Shown here: positions 1 to 6,015 of the stretch, in pieces
Numbering within the stretch: position 1 is the first letter of the stretch
Layout: each line of letters begins with the position of its first letter
Translations under genes and position numbers: made by a program
From: JBKPHS01 sp046729975
GTDB taxonomy: Bacteria; Actinomycetota; Thermoleophilia; Solirubrobacterales; Thermoleophilaceae
Length of the DNA: 6,547 nt
NCBI GenBank assembly: GCA_046729975.1
Contig: JBKPHS010000007.1
Location: forward strand, 1-6,547
Reading direction: 5' to 3'
The notes under the pieces: model-generated
Told to the model about the DNA's origin: nothing
The model's database searches: none
What the model saw: only the letters and a program-made list of their open reading frames with translations

Positions 1-387
1 AGCGCTTCGGGCGGCGAGCCGAGCGGCAACGCGGCCGGTCCCGGCAACTCCGCGGCCTCGAGCGGCACGAACACCGCGGTGCCGCTGGCGCAAGCGGCCA
101 GGCGCATCGTGCTCACCAAGCGCTACGCGCTCCTCAAGCTCCGGTGCGTCGCCCACGATGAGGCGTGCCGCGGCACCGTGACGCTCAGGACCAAGGCCGC
201 CAGGCTCGGCTCGGCGAGGTTCGAGATCGCGACCGGCAGCACGGCCACGATCAAGGTCAAGCTGACCACGAAGGCGCGCCGGATGCTCGCTCGCCTGTCC
301 AACCGCCGCGTGGCCAAGCTCCAGATCGCCGCGACGGCCGCGATCGGGACGCAGAGGACGACCTTCACGCTCGGCGCCAGGCGCTGA
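1..387 (+). CDS. C-terminal part of a secreted/surface protein with a Ser/Gly/Ala-rich linker (partial)
   Basis: The reading frame is open from the first base, so the start lies outside the window; a GTG at 79 is internal and not a credible start. About 26 residues of Ser, Gly, Ala, Asn and Pro form a flexible linker. A compact domain of about 100 residues follows, with alternating beta-strand-like stretches (KLRC, GTVTLR, FEIATGS, TATIKVKLT, RMLARL, LQIAATAAI, TTFTLGARR). Two cysteines in its first strands (around C42 and C49 of the visible part) could form a disulfide. From memory, such Cys-pair beta modules of the form 'L.C....CrGtvtL' end many exported proteins of Thermoleophilia. The role is probably structural and extracellular, perhaps adhesion or wall contact, but this cannot be settled without the N-terminus. 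The gene converges with the SUI1 gene, only 36 bp away. No LPXTG motif or C-terminal membrane anchor is seen. Confidence 0.72.
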   Translation, partial: SASGGEPSGNAAGPGNSAASSGTNTAVPLAQAARRIVLTKRYALLKLRCVAHDEACRGTVTLRTKAARLGSARFEIATGSTATIKVKLTTKARRMLARLSNRRVAKLQIAATAAIGTQRTTFTLGARR

Positions 388-423
388 GGAAGCGCCGTGC
401 CTTCAAGATCGCGCCGAGCTGAT

Positions 424-753
424 CTAGCCGCCGGCCAGGACCGCGTCGTAGCCCTCGGCGCGGAGCACGTCCATGACGACGTCCCGGTGGTCACCCTGCA
501 ACTCGATCACGCCGTCCTTGACCGAGCCGCCAACGCCACAGCGCTTCTTGAGCTTGCCGGCGAGCTGACGAAGACCATCGTCGTCCAGCGGGACGTTCGC
601 GATCGTCGTCACGCCTTTGCCACGGCGGCCGGCGACCTCGCGACGAACCTTCACCCGACCACCGTCGGAGCGAATGACCTTCCGAGGGTCGCGCGCACGG
701 CGGAGGTCGCCGTCGGAGGTGGAGTAGACGAGGTCTGGGTCGCGGCGCGCCAT
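424..753 (-). CDS. yciH: SUI1/eIF1-like translation initiation factor (YciH family)
   Basis: This 109-residue basic protein matches the usual length of bacterial YciH (about 108 residues). The N-terminal ~25 residues are charged and poorly conserved. The SUI1 fold follows: VKVRREVAGRRGKGVTTI (residues ~34-51), then the diagnostic segment KLKKRCGVGGSVKDGVIELQ at ~67-86, then GDHRDVVMDVL and the typical LAGG end. It is the bacterial homologue of eIF1 and archaeal aIF1 and binds the small ribosomal subunit. In E. coli it is not essential and is proposed to increase the fidelity of initiation or to act under stress. The ATG at 753 gives the full domain; no strong SD sequence is visible before it. 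It is divergent from the RibD-C-like gene and convergent with the secreted-protein gene, so it is probably transcribed alone from the 91-bp gap on its 5' side. Confidence 0.93.
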   Translation of the reverse strand: MARRDPDLVYSTSDGDLRRARDPRKVIRSDGGRVKVRREVAGRRGKGVTTIANVPLDDDGLRQLAGKLKKRCGVGGSVKDGVIELQGDHRDVVMDVLRAEGYDAVLAGG

Positions 754-830
754 CGAGGAACGGTATCTCGCGCTCGACGATGAGTTCTCGCCTTGCTATC
801 GGTCACTAGCGGTGGCAGAGCAGCCTGCGG

Positions 831-840
831 AAGGAAGGAG
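831..840 (+). promoter_or_regulatory. Shine-Dalgarno of the RibD-C-like gene
   Basis: AAGGAAGGAG lies four bases before the ATG at 845 and contains GGAG and GGAAGGAG matches to the anti-SD sequence. It fixes the start at 845 and argues against the upstream GTG at 812, which has no such site. Confidence 0.8.
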
Positions 841-844
841 AGCC

Positions 845-1408
845 ATGCTGATCTACTCGATGGGCGTCTCGGTGGACGGCTTCATCGCCGACCGCGAAGG
901 CGCGTTCGACTGGACGGTCCCTAGCGACGAGCTGTTTCGCTTTCACCTCGCGCAGGTAAGCGAGCTCGGCGGGTATCTACTCGGCCGCAGGCTCTACGAG
1001 ACGATGCTCGTGTGGGAGACGGATCCGTCCCTGCGCGACAACGAAGCCAGGTCCGCGTTCGCCGATGTCTGGTGCGCCATCCCGAAGATCGTCTTCAGTC
1101 GCACGCTCGACAGCGTTCACGGCAACGCCCGGCTCGCCGAGGGCTCGGTGGCCGAGGAGGTCACCGCGGCGCTCGACGCGACCGACAAAGACGTCTCGAT
1201 CGGCGGTGCCGGACTGGCCGCGGCGGCGATCGAGCTCGGCCTCGTCGATGAGCTGCGCATGTTCCGCTATCCCGTCCTCGTCGGGGGCGGCACGCCGTTC
1301 CTGCCGCCGGTCACCGAAGACGTGCCGCTGGACCTGATCGAGACCAGGACCTTCGGCTCGCGCGTGATCTACGAACGCTACGGGCGCGCCCGCGATGAGT
1401 CGGACTGA
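845..1408 (+). CDS. RibD C-terminal / dihydrofolate-reductase-like family protein
   Basis: This 187-residue protein has the fold of the RibD reductase domain. The N-terminus MLIYSMGVSVDGFIAD holds the family's S-x-DGfiA signature. LGRRLYETM lies at ~46-54, the conserved IP(K)IVFSRTL strand at ~79-88, and the dinucleotide-binding VSIGGAGLAAAAIELGLVDEL at ~117-137. The family's PVLVGGGTPFL stretch is at ~143-153, and the C-terminus is IYERY. Known members are NAD(P)H-dependent reductases of pteridine- or pyrimidine-like substrates. Stand-alone actinobacterial members like this one have no assigned substrate, and none can be assigned here. No deaminase domain is attached, so it is not a complete RibD. 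The ATG at 845 is preferred over an in-frame GTG at 812 because a strong purine-rich SD ends 4 bases before it and because family proteins start at this point. Length is typical. Confidence 0.9.
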   Translation: MLIYSMGVSVDGFIADREGAFDWTVPSDELFRFHLAQVSELGGYLLGRRLYETMLVWETDPSLRDNEARSAFADVWCAIPKIVFSRTLDSVHGNARLAEGSVAEEVTAALDATDKDVSIGGAGLAAAAIELGLVDELRMFRYPVLVGGGTPFLPPVTEDVPLDLIETRTFGSRVIYERYGRARDESD

Positions 1409-1416
1409 CACCGCCC

Positions 1417-1454
1417 TTGGGGTCAGGCACGGTCGGCAATGAGTGCCTGAACCT
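1417..1454. repeat. GGGGTCAGGCAC-type imperfect hairpin (REP-like palindrome)
   Basis: The left arm GGTCAGGCAC (1421-1430) pairs with GTGCCTGAACC (1443-1453). There are eight uninterrupted pairs next to a 12-base loop (1431-1442), then one G/A mismatch and further G-C pairs. The hairpin begins nine bases after the stop of the RibD-C-like gene, and the truncated permease begins about 70 bases after it. From memory, palindromes built on GGGGTCAGGCAC/GTGCCTGACCCC are scattered in many bacterial genomes and are often linked to Y1 (RAYT) transposases; no such transposase is in this window. It could also act as a transcript-end stem-loop, but no T-run follows, so it is not a classical intrinsic terminator. 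The octamer CTTGGGGT at 1416-1423 recurs at 1478-1485. Confidence 0.55.
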
Positions 1455-1521
1455 GTGTCGCTGGCACTGCTGCCTCGCTTGGGGTGCTGAGCGGGCTCAC
1501 GTTGGCGGCGCCGGCGGCGCA

Positions 1522-1845
1522 ACCACCGCGGCCGAGGTCGACGGGGCGAGCCCGATGCGGATGTACTGGCGTGTCGTCTTCCGGATGGTGCGCCCCGTGA
1601 CGTGGACGGTGGCGATCCTGACCGGCCTGTTCGTCTGGAACGACCTGTTCGTCTCGCTCGTGTTCCTGTCGGGAACCTGCGACGCGACACTGCCCGTCGC
1701 GCTGTACTCGTTCGCCGAGGTGTCGCTTGGCCAGTGGCAGCTCGTGTTCGCGGCGGTGGCGATCGCGATCCTTCCCGCGCTCGTGTTCTACGTGCTCGCG
1801 CAGCGCCGGATCGTGGCCAGGTTCGCGGGCGGCATCAAGGGCTAG
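1522..1845 (+). pseudogene. MalG-type carbohydrate ABC transporter permease, 5'-truncated remnant
   Basis: About 108 codons match the end of the MalG/binding-protein-dependent permease family (usual length ~270-300 residues). The remnant starts inside the EAA loop, read as TAAEVDGASPMRMYWRVVF; the family's leading Glu-Ala-Ala and the 'P' of the loop's LP turn are altered (FRMVRP). Two membrane segments follow: WTVAILTGLFVWNDLFVSLVFL, and WQLVFAAVAIAILPALVFYVLA. The family end, QRRIVARFAGGIKG, is intact. The preceding four membrane segments and any partner permease or binding-protein gene are absent. The frame stays open back to a TTG at 1417, but residues from there to ~1521 are rich in Cys, Trp and His, unlike the family, and no SD precedes it. 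I therefore read it as a decayed gene end rather than a small protein. The intact end suggests that a deletion or rearrangement removed the front half. Confidence 0.8.
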
Positions 1846-3044
1846 CGTCCTCGAAGGACGCGATCGGGTGGTTGTCGCGTACGTATTCGGCGAAGAGGGG
1901 GACGGTGAAGTCGAGCTGGCCTCGGCGGGGGCTCCAGATCAGGCCCTTGCTGATGAGCGACTCGCGGTGGACGGAGACGCCGCGCTGGTCGCGAGCACCG
2001 TACGCGCGGGCGACGTCAGCGGTGCGGTAGGGCGGGTCATCGAGTGAGGCCATCGCGGCGAGGAAGCGCTGCTCGGCGTCGGTGGCCATCTGGAAGCGGG
2101 TGCCGAAGAAGTTGCGGGCCAGCGAGTCGGTGACGATCTCGCGGACGGCATCGACGTCGCCGAGGGTGATCGGCGAGGTCTCGGCGTGGTTCCAGAGCTC
2201 CAGGCCGTACTCCTGGAGGAAGTAGGGGTAGCCGGCCGCTTCGCGAACGACCCGGAGGGCCGCCCGCTCCTCGTAGTCGACACCCCGCGTCACCGCCGGC
2301 GCGACGAGCGCACTGCGTGCAGCCGCTTCCGGGAGGCGGCCGAGCTCGTGGTACTGGAAGAGGCGGTCGGCGTAGGGCTTGGCCGACATGAGACGCACTT
2401 GAAGGACCGGCAGCCCGGCCGCCGCCATGGCGACGGGAAGTCCGGCACGACTGACGGCTTGGAACGCGATGCAGATCGCTGCGAGCGATGCGGCGTCGAG
2501 GTTGTGCATCTCGTCGATCAAGAAGAGGGCGCCCGAGCCGGTTGCCTGAGCCACCTCGCCGATCTCGCGGATGAGGTCGGTGAGGTCCTGCTCTGGGTCG
2601 CCGGAGTCGGCGAGACCCGAGGCCGCCTCGACGTCGAGCTTCAGCGACACCACTCCGGGCACGGCGACGCTGAAGGCCTTGACCACGCCGAGCGCCCGCT
2701 CCACGCGCTCCTTGACGCGGTGGCGACTGCTCATCTCGCGCAGCAAACGCGCGGCCATCCTGGCGAAGGTCACGCGAAAGTCGGGCTGTGAGCCGACCTC
2801 CTGCACGTCCGTGGTCGCCCAGCCGGCCTCCGTGGCGAGCACATCGAACTCCATCAGGAGCACCGTCTTGCCGACGCCGCGCAGGCCGGAGTAGATGAGA
2901 CTGCGCTCGTAGCCGCCAGTCGCGACGCGCTCGGTCAGCGCTTGGAAGTTCTCGAGGTCAGCGTCGCGCCCCGCGAGGTTCGGCGGCTAGGTTCGGCGGC
3001 TTGCGGCCCGCGCCGGGCGTGTATGGGTTATCGCGCTTGTTCAC
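1835..3044 (-). pseudogene. AAA+ / ORC-like ATPase with C-terminal winged helix, frameshifted by a 13-bp duplication
   Basis: The frame from a GTG at 3044 reads MNKRDNPYTPGAGRKPPNLA and then runs out of frame to a TGA at 2960-2958. The main frame is open from 2986 to the stop at 1835 but contains no ATG, GTG or TTG before codon 2863, which lies past Walker A. Removing one copy of the 13-bp repeat at 2976-3001 joins both frames into 398 residues. The joined protein has GRDADLENF (~21-29), Walker A GLRGVGKT (49-56), Walker B LFLIDEMHN (~169-177) and a C-terminal winged-helix-like region ending SKGLIWSPRRGQLDFTVPLFAEYV. Actinobacterial relatives with the 'NPYTPGAG..P..LAGRD' start and about 400 residues are common, but their role is unknown. 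A possible SD (GAGGA, 3058-3054) precedes the GTG. A 342-residue product from 2863 would lack ATP binding. It overlaps the permease remnant by 11 bp. The break could be real, phase-variable, or an assembly error. Confidence 0.85.
2976..3001. repeat. Exact 13-bp tandem duplication, cause of the ATPase frameshift
   Basis: AGGTTCGGCGGCT occurs at 2976-2988 and again, immediately adjacent and identical, at 2989-3001. Thirteen bases is not a multiple of three. The second copy separates the GTG-initiated frame from the frame that carries Walker A and the rest of the ATPase, and it creates an in-frame TAG at 2989-2987. With one copy, the protein reads KPPNLAGRDADLE, the expected conserved lead-in to the AAA+ domain. 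The pattern fits a single slippage or replication duplication. Confidence 0.93.
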
Positions 3045-3244
3045 GCGGGCGGTTCCTCACCGATTCTAAGGACCCTAGATACCGCATTAGAAATCCGCAG
3101 ACTACCGACGCTCGCGGACGGATCGAGCTTCTAAAAATCAGTTTAGAAAACTACAGAACCAGTGGCCGGAGCCGGGTCAGCGAGCGACTTCCGGCGCGCT
3201 GCAAGCCCGAACGACGCGGGCAGCCGGCGCCCGTCGTCCGTCGG
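3045..3244. promoter_or_regulatory. AT-richer upstream region of the ATPase with TTCTAA/TTAGAA inverted repeats
   Basis: Bases 3061-3160 are about 47 % G+C by hand count, against roughly 70 % around them. A 7-bp inverted repeat TTCTAAA (3129-3135) / TTTAGAA (3142-3148) is separated by six bases. A second, wider pair TTCTAA (3064-3069) / TTAGAA (3087-3092) lies closer to the ATPase start. On the minus strand TAGAAT (3068-3063) resembles a -10 hexamer about 20 bases before the GTG; no good -35 was found at the right spacing. The repeats look like binding half-sites of a dimeric regulator, possibly with one pair overlapping the promoter. Bases 3161-3244 return to high G+C and hold nothing I can identify before the YdcZ gene end. 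Confidence 0.5.
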
Positions 3245-3676
3245 TCACGACCGCACGAGCACGACGCCGCCGACGACGCATGCGGCGCCGACGAGCCGCA
3301 ACGGCGTCAGCGGGTGCTCGGGCACGCTCATTAGCCCGACCTGATCGAAGATGAGCGATCCCAGCATCTGGCCGGCCACGATGAGCGCCAGCGTGGTGGC
3401 GGCGCCGAGGCGCGGGACCATCACCGCTGAGATGCCGATGAAGGTCGCGCCGAAGAGCCCGCCGGTCCACGACAGCCAGGACGTGCGCTCGATGCTCGAG
3501 CTCGTCGGCCATGGCCCGCCCGTCCCGATGAGGATCGCCAGGAACACCAGCGTTCCTCCCAGGTAGCTGATGAGGCCGGCCCACCACGGAGAGCTCAGCG
3601 CGGTCCGCAGATCGGCGTTGAGCACCTGCTGCAGCGCCACGCTCATGCCGGCGAGCACGACCAGGAGGTATGACAA
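3245..3676 (-). CDS. Single-domain DMT transporter, YdcZ/DUF606 family
   Basis: This 143-residue, strongly hydrophobic protein has five predicted membrane segments, at about residues 2-19, 32-52, 68-88, 91-112 and 124-142. Family signatures are present: QQVLNADLRTALSSPWWAGLISYLGG near the start, GGLFGATFIGISAVMVPRLGAATTLALIVAGQMLGSLIFDQVGL in the middle, and a final RLVGAACVVGGVVLVRS. Length is normal for YdcZ, which is half of a ten-helix drug/metabolite transporter and presumably works as a dimer; such genes often come in adjacent pairs, but no second copy is here. The substrate is unknown. The start is TTG at 3676: an in-frame TGA stands at 3691-3689, and GAAGGGA lies seven bases before the TTG. 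It follows the AraC gene after 63 bp on the same strand, so the regulator may control it or be co-transcribed with it. Confidence 0.9.
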   Translation of the reverse strand: MSYLLVVLAGMSVALQQVLNADLRTALSSPWWAGLISYLGGTLVFLAILIGTGGPWPTSSSIERTSWLSWTGGLFGATFIGISAVMVPRLGAATTLALIVAGQMLGSLIFDQVGLMSVPEHPLTPLRLVGAACVVGGVVLVRS

Positions 3677-3683
3677 GCGCGCG

Positions 3684-3690
3684 TCCCTTC
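3684..3690 (-). promoter_or_regulatory. Shine-Dalgarno that decides the TTG start of the YdcZ gene
   Basis: On the minus strand GAAGGGA sits seven bases before TTG (3676-3674). The in-frame TGA at 3691-3689 overlaps it, so no upstream start is possible. The next in-frame ATG is codon 11, inside the first membrane segment. Confidence 0.75.
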
Positions 3691-3739
3691 ATTCCGCTGG
3701 CGGGGCGTGGCGAGGCTCGCAGCGCGCCGGACGTCGCGT

Positions 3740-4390
3740 CTAGAACGCCTGTGACGAGCGCGAGCCGTGCCGGTAGCGGCCCGGGGTGACCCCGAAGGCC
3801 CGGCGAAACCAGCGTCCCAGGTGACTCTGGTCGGCGAATCCGCTCTGAGCTGCCGCCGCTGCGATCCCCTCTCCGCCCCGCAGCAGCTCGCGTGCGTCGT
3901 TGAGCTGCGCGGCTCGCCGGTAAGAGGCCGGCGGCATGCCGTAGCGCGCCGCGAACGCGCGGGAGTAGCCCTCGCGGCTCATGCCGGCGTCCGCCGCCGC
4001 CTCGGCCACACGCGCGTGGCGACGAAGGACGCCGGCCGGGCACGGCGGCGGCTCCGTGCCCGCGGGAAGCCGGTGGCGCTGCACGGCGGCCGCGAGGCTG
4101 CGGGCATCGAGACGATGCCGCGCCGCCCACTGCAGCTCGACGCTGCGCACGATCGCGGCCCCGTCGTACTCGCCGGCGCGCAGATAGACGTTGACGCACT
4201 CGACGCCCCCGGGCTCGGCCATCGAGCGATGCGGGACGCGAGCCGGGATCCAGGCGCCAGCCCCAGCCGACACGACGACCGCGCGGTCCCCGACGACGAA
4301 CCTCCGCCGACCGCAGAGCACGAACGTCAGCTGGTGCTCCTCGTGGAAGTGTGCGGGCAAGGCGACCTCGTGGCCGGTCACCGCGCCCAT
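3740..4390 (-). CDS. AraC-family transcriptional regulator with N-terminal cupin sensor domain
   Basis: The 216-residue protein starts at ATG 4390, or 219 residues from a GTG at 4399; GAAGG at 4405-4401 is ten bases from the ATG but only one from the GTG, which favours the ATG. Residues ~10-75 form an AraC-type cupin with the histidine cluster HFHEEHQ (14-20), then RRRFVVGDRAVVVSAGAGAWIPARVPHR. A short linker leads to two helix-turn-helix units: ARVAEAAADAGMSREGYSRAFAARYGMPPASYRR (~126-159), and the second, signature-bearing unit GIAAAAAQSGFADQSHLGRW... (~175-207) ending FGVTPGRYR. It is shorter than the usual 250-300 residues, mainly at the cupin end. Such proteins usually sense a small ligand and activate neighbouring genes. 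It lies 80 bp after the aldehyde dehydrogenase and before the transporter gene on the same strand, so those are the natural targets; this is inference. Confidence 0.9.
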   Translation of the reverse strand: MGAVTGHEVALPAHFHEEHQLTFVLCGRRRFVVGDRAVVVSAGAGAWIPARVPHRSMAEPGGVECVNVYLRAGEYDGAAIVRSVELQWAARHRLDARSLAAAVQRHRLPAGTEPPPCPAGVLRRHARVAEAAADAGMSREGYSRAFAARYGMPPASYRRAAQLNDARELLRGGEGIAAAAAQSGFADQSHLGRWFRRAFGVTPGRYRHGSRSSQAF

Positions 4391-4470
4391 CTCGACCACG
4401 CCTTCGGCAGCCCCGCGCCAGTACGTCCACGCGCCGCCGGAGTCCGGCCCCGCCCTGTCGGCGCGCCGGC

Positions 4471-6015
4471 TCAGCCCCCGTACCGGTGGTAGGCGGTCTT
4501 GACCTGGGTGTAGCGAAGCAGGCCCCACTTGCCGTCCTCGCCGCCGATCCCCGACTCCTTGAACCCGGCGTGGTGGGCGTGGATCGACTCGCCCAGCGTT
4601 CGGTTGATGTAGATCTCGCCGAACTGGAGCTCGTCGACCGTGCGCATCACCGTGGGATAATCGCGGCTGAAGAAGTAGGCCGAGAGGCCGTAGCGCGAGT
4701 CGTTGGCCACGCCCAGCGCCTCGTCGAGCGAGTCGATGCCGAGGATCGGCGTCACCGGGGCGAAGGTCTCGTCGCGCATGACCGCCATGTCCGGCCGCAC
4801 GTCGCGCAGGACGGTCGGGGCGTGCCAGTAGCCGGCTGCGAAGCCGTCGCCGTCGGGGCGCCCGCCGCCGGTCACCACCGATGCGCCCTCCTCGATCGCC
4901 TTCGCCACCGCGGCCGTCGCCTTCTCGAGTTGGGCAGAGCTGACGAGCGGCCCCATGTCGGCGCCGTCTCCGGGCGACCCGACTTGCAGCGCCTCGGCGG
5001 CCGCCACGTAGCGATCGGTGAAGGCCTCCAGGACGTCCTGGTGCACGAGCACCCGCTCGGCGCTCGTGCACACCTGCCCGGCGTTGGCGTGGCGCGCGGA
5101 GATGATGGCCGGCACGGCGAGGTCGAGATCGGCGTCCTTCCAGACGATCGCCGGCGCCTTCCCGCCGAGCTCCAGCGACACGCGCGTGAGGTTCTCCGAT
5201 GCCACGGCCATCACTCGCTTGCCGGTGTTGGCGTGGCCGGTGAACGAGACGAGCCCGGTCATTGGCGAGCGCACCATCGCCTCGCCGGTCGGCCCGGCGC
5301 CGGTCACGAGGTTGATCACGCCGGGCGGCAGGTCGAGGTGCTCGTCCCACAGCGCCACCAACTCGATCGTGCCCAGCGGTGACACCTCGCTGGGCTTGAT
5401 GACCACGGTGTTGCCCGTGACGAGCGCGGGCCCGAGCTTGCGGCACAGCACCGCAAGCGGGAAGTTCCACGGGCAGATCGCCGCGACGACGCCGATCGGC
5501 GCGCGCAGCAGGTGGATGACCTCACCCGCGTTCTCGCTCGGCAGGATCTCCCCCTCCAGGCGCCGGTCCCATTCGGCGTTGTAGCGCAGGAAGCCCTCCG
5601 CGAACGCGACCTCGCCCTCGGCTTCGTGGCGCGGCTTGCCGACCTCCTGGACGATCAGGCCGGCCAGGTCATCCGCGTGGTCGGCGATCACGTCGGCCAT
5701 CGCGCGCAGATGACCGCCCCGGATCGGCGCCGGCGTCGCGGCCCAGCCCCGCTGCGCGCGGCGCGCGCAAGCCAGCGCGGCCTCGACGTCGTCGGCGGAG
5801 GCGCTGGCGGGACTCGCCAGGACCTGCTCGTTGGTCGGGTCGAAGACGTCGAGCGGCGCACCGCTCGCCGCACGCCATTCGGCGTCGATGTAGAGCGTCG
5901 TCGCAGCGACGCGGTCCGCGAGAGGGGCAGAGAGAGGCACGGGTGGCTCGCTTTCGAAACGGGGTGCGGGTGGCTGGATCATTGCATGATCGCCTATACG
6001 ATCCGTGCTCGCCAT
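4471..6015 (-). CDS. NAD(P)-dependent aldehyde dehydrogenase, AldA (lactaldehyde/glycolaldehyde) type
   Basis: This cytosolic enzyme oxidises an aldehyde to its acid. All core ALDH motifs are present, numbered from ATG 6015: CPWNFP with oxyanion Asn184, VIKPSE with Lys207, FTG near 258-260, LELGGKAP with general base Glu282, NAGQVCTSAERV with the nucleophile Cys316, and ETFAP with Glu416. The ending GEIYINRTLGESIHAHHAGF, then SGIGGEDGKWGL and YTQVKTAY, resembles E. coli AldA (479 residues), so a lactaldehyde, glycolaldehyde or similar small hydroxyaldehyde is plausible, but specificity cannot be read from sequence. The family core begins near residue 41 (LYIDAEW). The extra N-terminal 40 residues make the start uncertain: ATG 6015 lacks a clear SD and ATG 5982 is possible (503 residues). 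It is the first of three same-strand genes (AraC regulator and YdcZ transporter follow) and divergent from the alcohol dehydrogenase-like gene, which may make aldehydes from alcohols. Confidence 0.93.
   Translation of the reverse strand: MASTDRIGDHAMIQPPAPRFESEPPVPLSAPLADRVAATTLYIDAEWRAASGAPLDVFDPTNEQVLASPASASADDVEAALACARRAQRGWAATPAPIRGGHLRAMADVIADHADDLAGLIVQEVGKPRHEAEGEVAFAEGFLRYNAEWDRRLEGEILPSENAGEVIHLLRAPIGVVAAICPWNFPLAVLCRKLGPALVTGNTVVIKPSEVSPLGTIELVALWDEHLDLPPGVINLVTGAGPTGEAMVRSPMTGLVSFTGHANTGKRVMAVASENLTRVSLELGGKAPAIVWKDADLDLAVPAIISARHANAGQVCTSAERVLVHQDVLEAFTDRYVAAAEALQVGSPGDGADMGPLVSSAQLEKATAAVAKAIEEGASVVTGGGRPDGDGFAAGYWHAPTVLRDVRPDMAVMRDETFAPVTPILGIDSLDEALGVANDSRYGLSAYFFSRDYPTVMRTVDELQFGEIYINRTLGESIHAHHAGFKESGIGGEDGKWGLLRYTQVKTAYHRYGG
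5977..5991. promoter_or_regulatory. Perfect palindrome over the aldehyde dehydrogenase start region
   Basis: GATCATTGCATGATC has perfect 6-bp arms (5977-5982 and 5986-5991) around TGC. A partly overlapping weaker repeat, GATCG (5988-5992) / CGATC (5999-6003), continues it, so GATC appears at 5977, 5988 and 6000, about one helical turn apart. The palindrome contains the alternative ATG start (5982-5980). If translation starts at 5982, the site would overlap the start codon; if at 6015, it is coding and the symmetry may be chance. It is operator-like by shape only; no regulator is assigned. Confidence 0.4.

Noticed and set aside
380..396. GGCGC/GCGCC stem-loop at the end of the secreted-protein gene
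   Set aside because: Only five base pairs and no T-run; such GC stems are expected by chance at this composition, so I do not call a terminator.
977..1690. A 237-codon minus-strand open frame across the RibD-C gene and the permease remnant
   Set aside because: It spans two unrelated plus-strand genes, and its translation is low-complexity Arg/Ser/Gly text.
2186..2791. A 201-codon plus-strand open frame
   Set aside because: It lies antisense within the ATPase, whose Walker B motif and winged helix are clearly in the minus-strand frame.
3177..4430. A 417-codon minus-strand open frame
   Set aside because: Arg/Ala/Gly-rich with no family motif, and it lies over the AraC and YdcZ genes in a different frame.
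4436..4448. GCCGG-AGT-CCGGC hairpin between the aldehyde dehydrogenase and AraC genes
   Set aside because: Short stem with a three-base loop in very GC-rich DNA and no T-run; not distinguishable from chance.
4351..5382. A 343-codon plus-strand open frame
   Set aside because: It is antisense to the well-supported aldehyde dehydrogenase and its translation has an Arg/His/Val-rich composition without domains.
3740..5470. A 576-codon minus-strand open frame that includes the AraC regulator
   Set aside because: Only the last ~216 codons match the AraC family. The rest is Arg/Gly/Ala-rich translation of the aldehyde dehydrogenase in another frame, a usual effect of high G+C.
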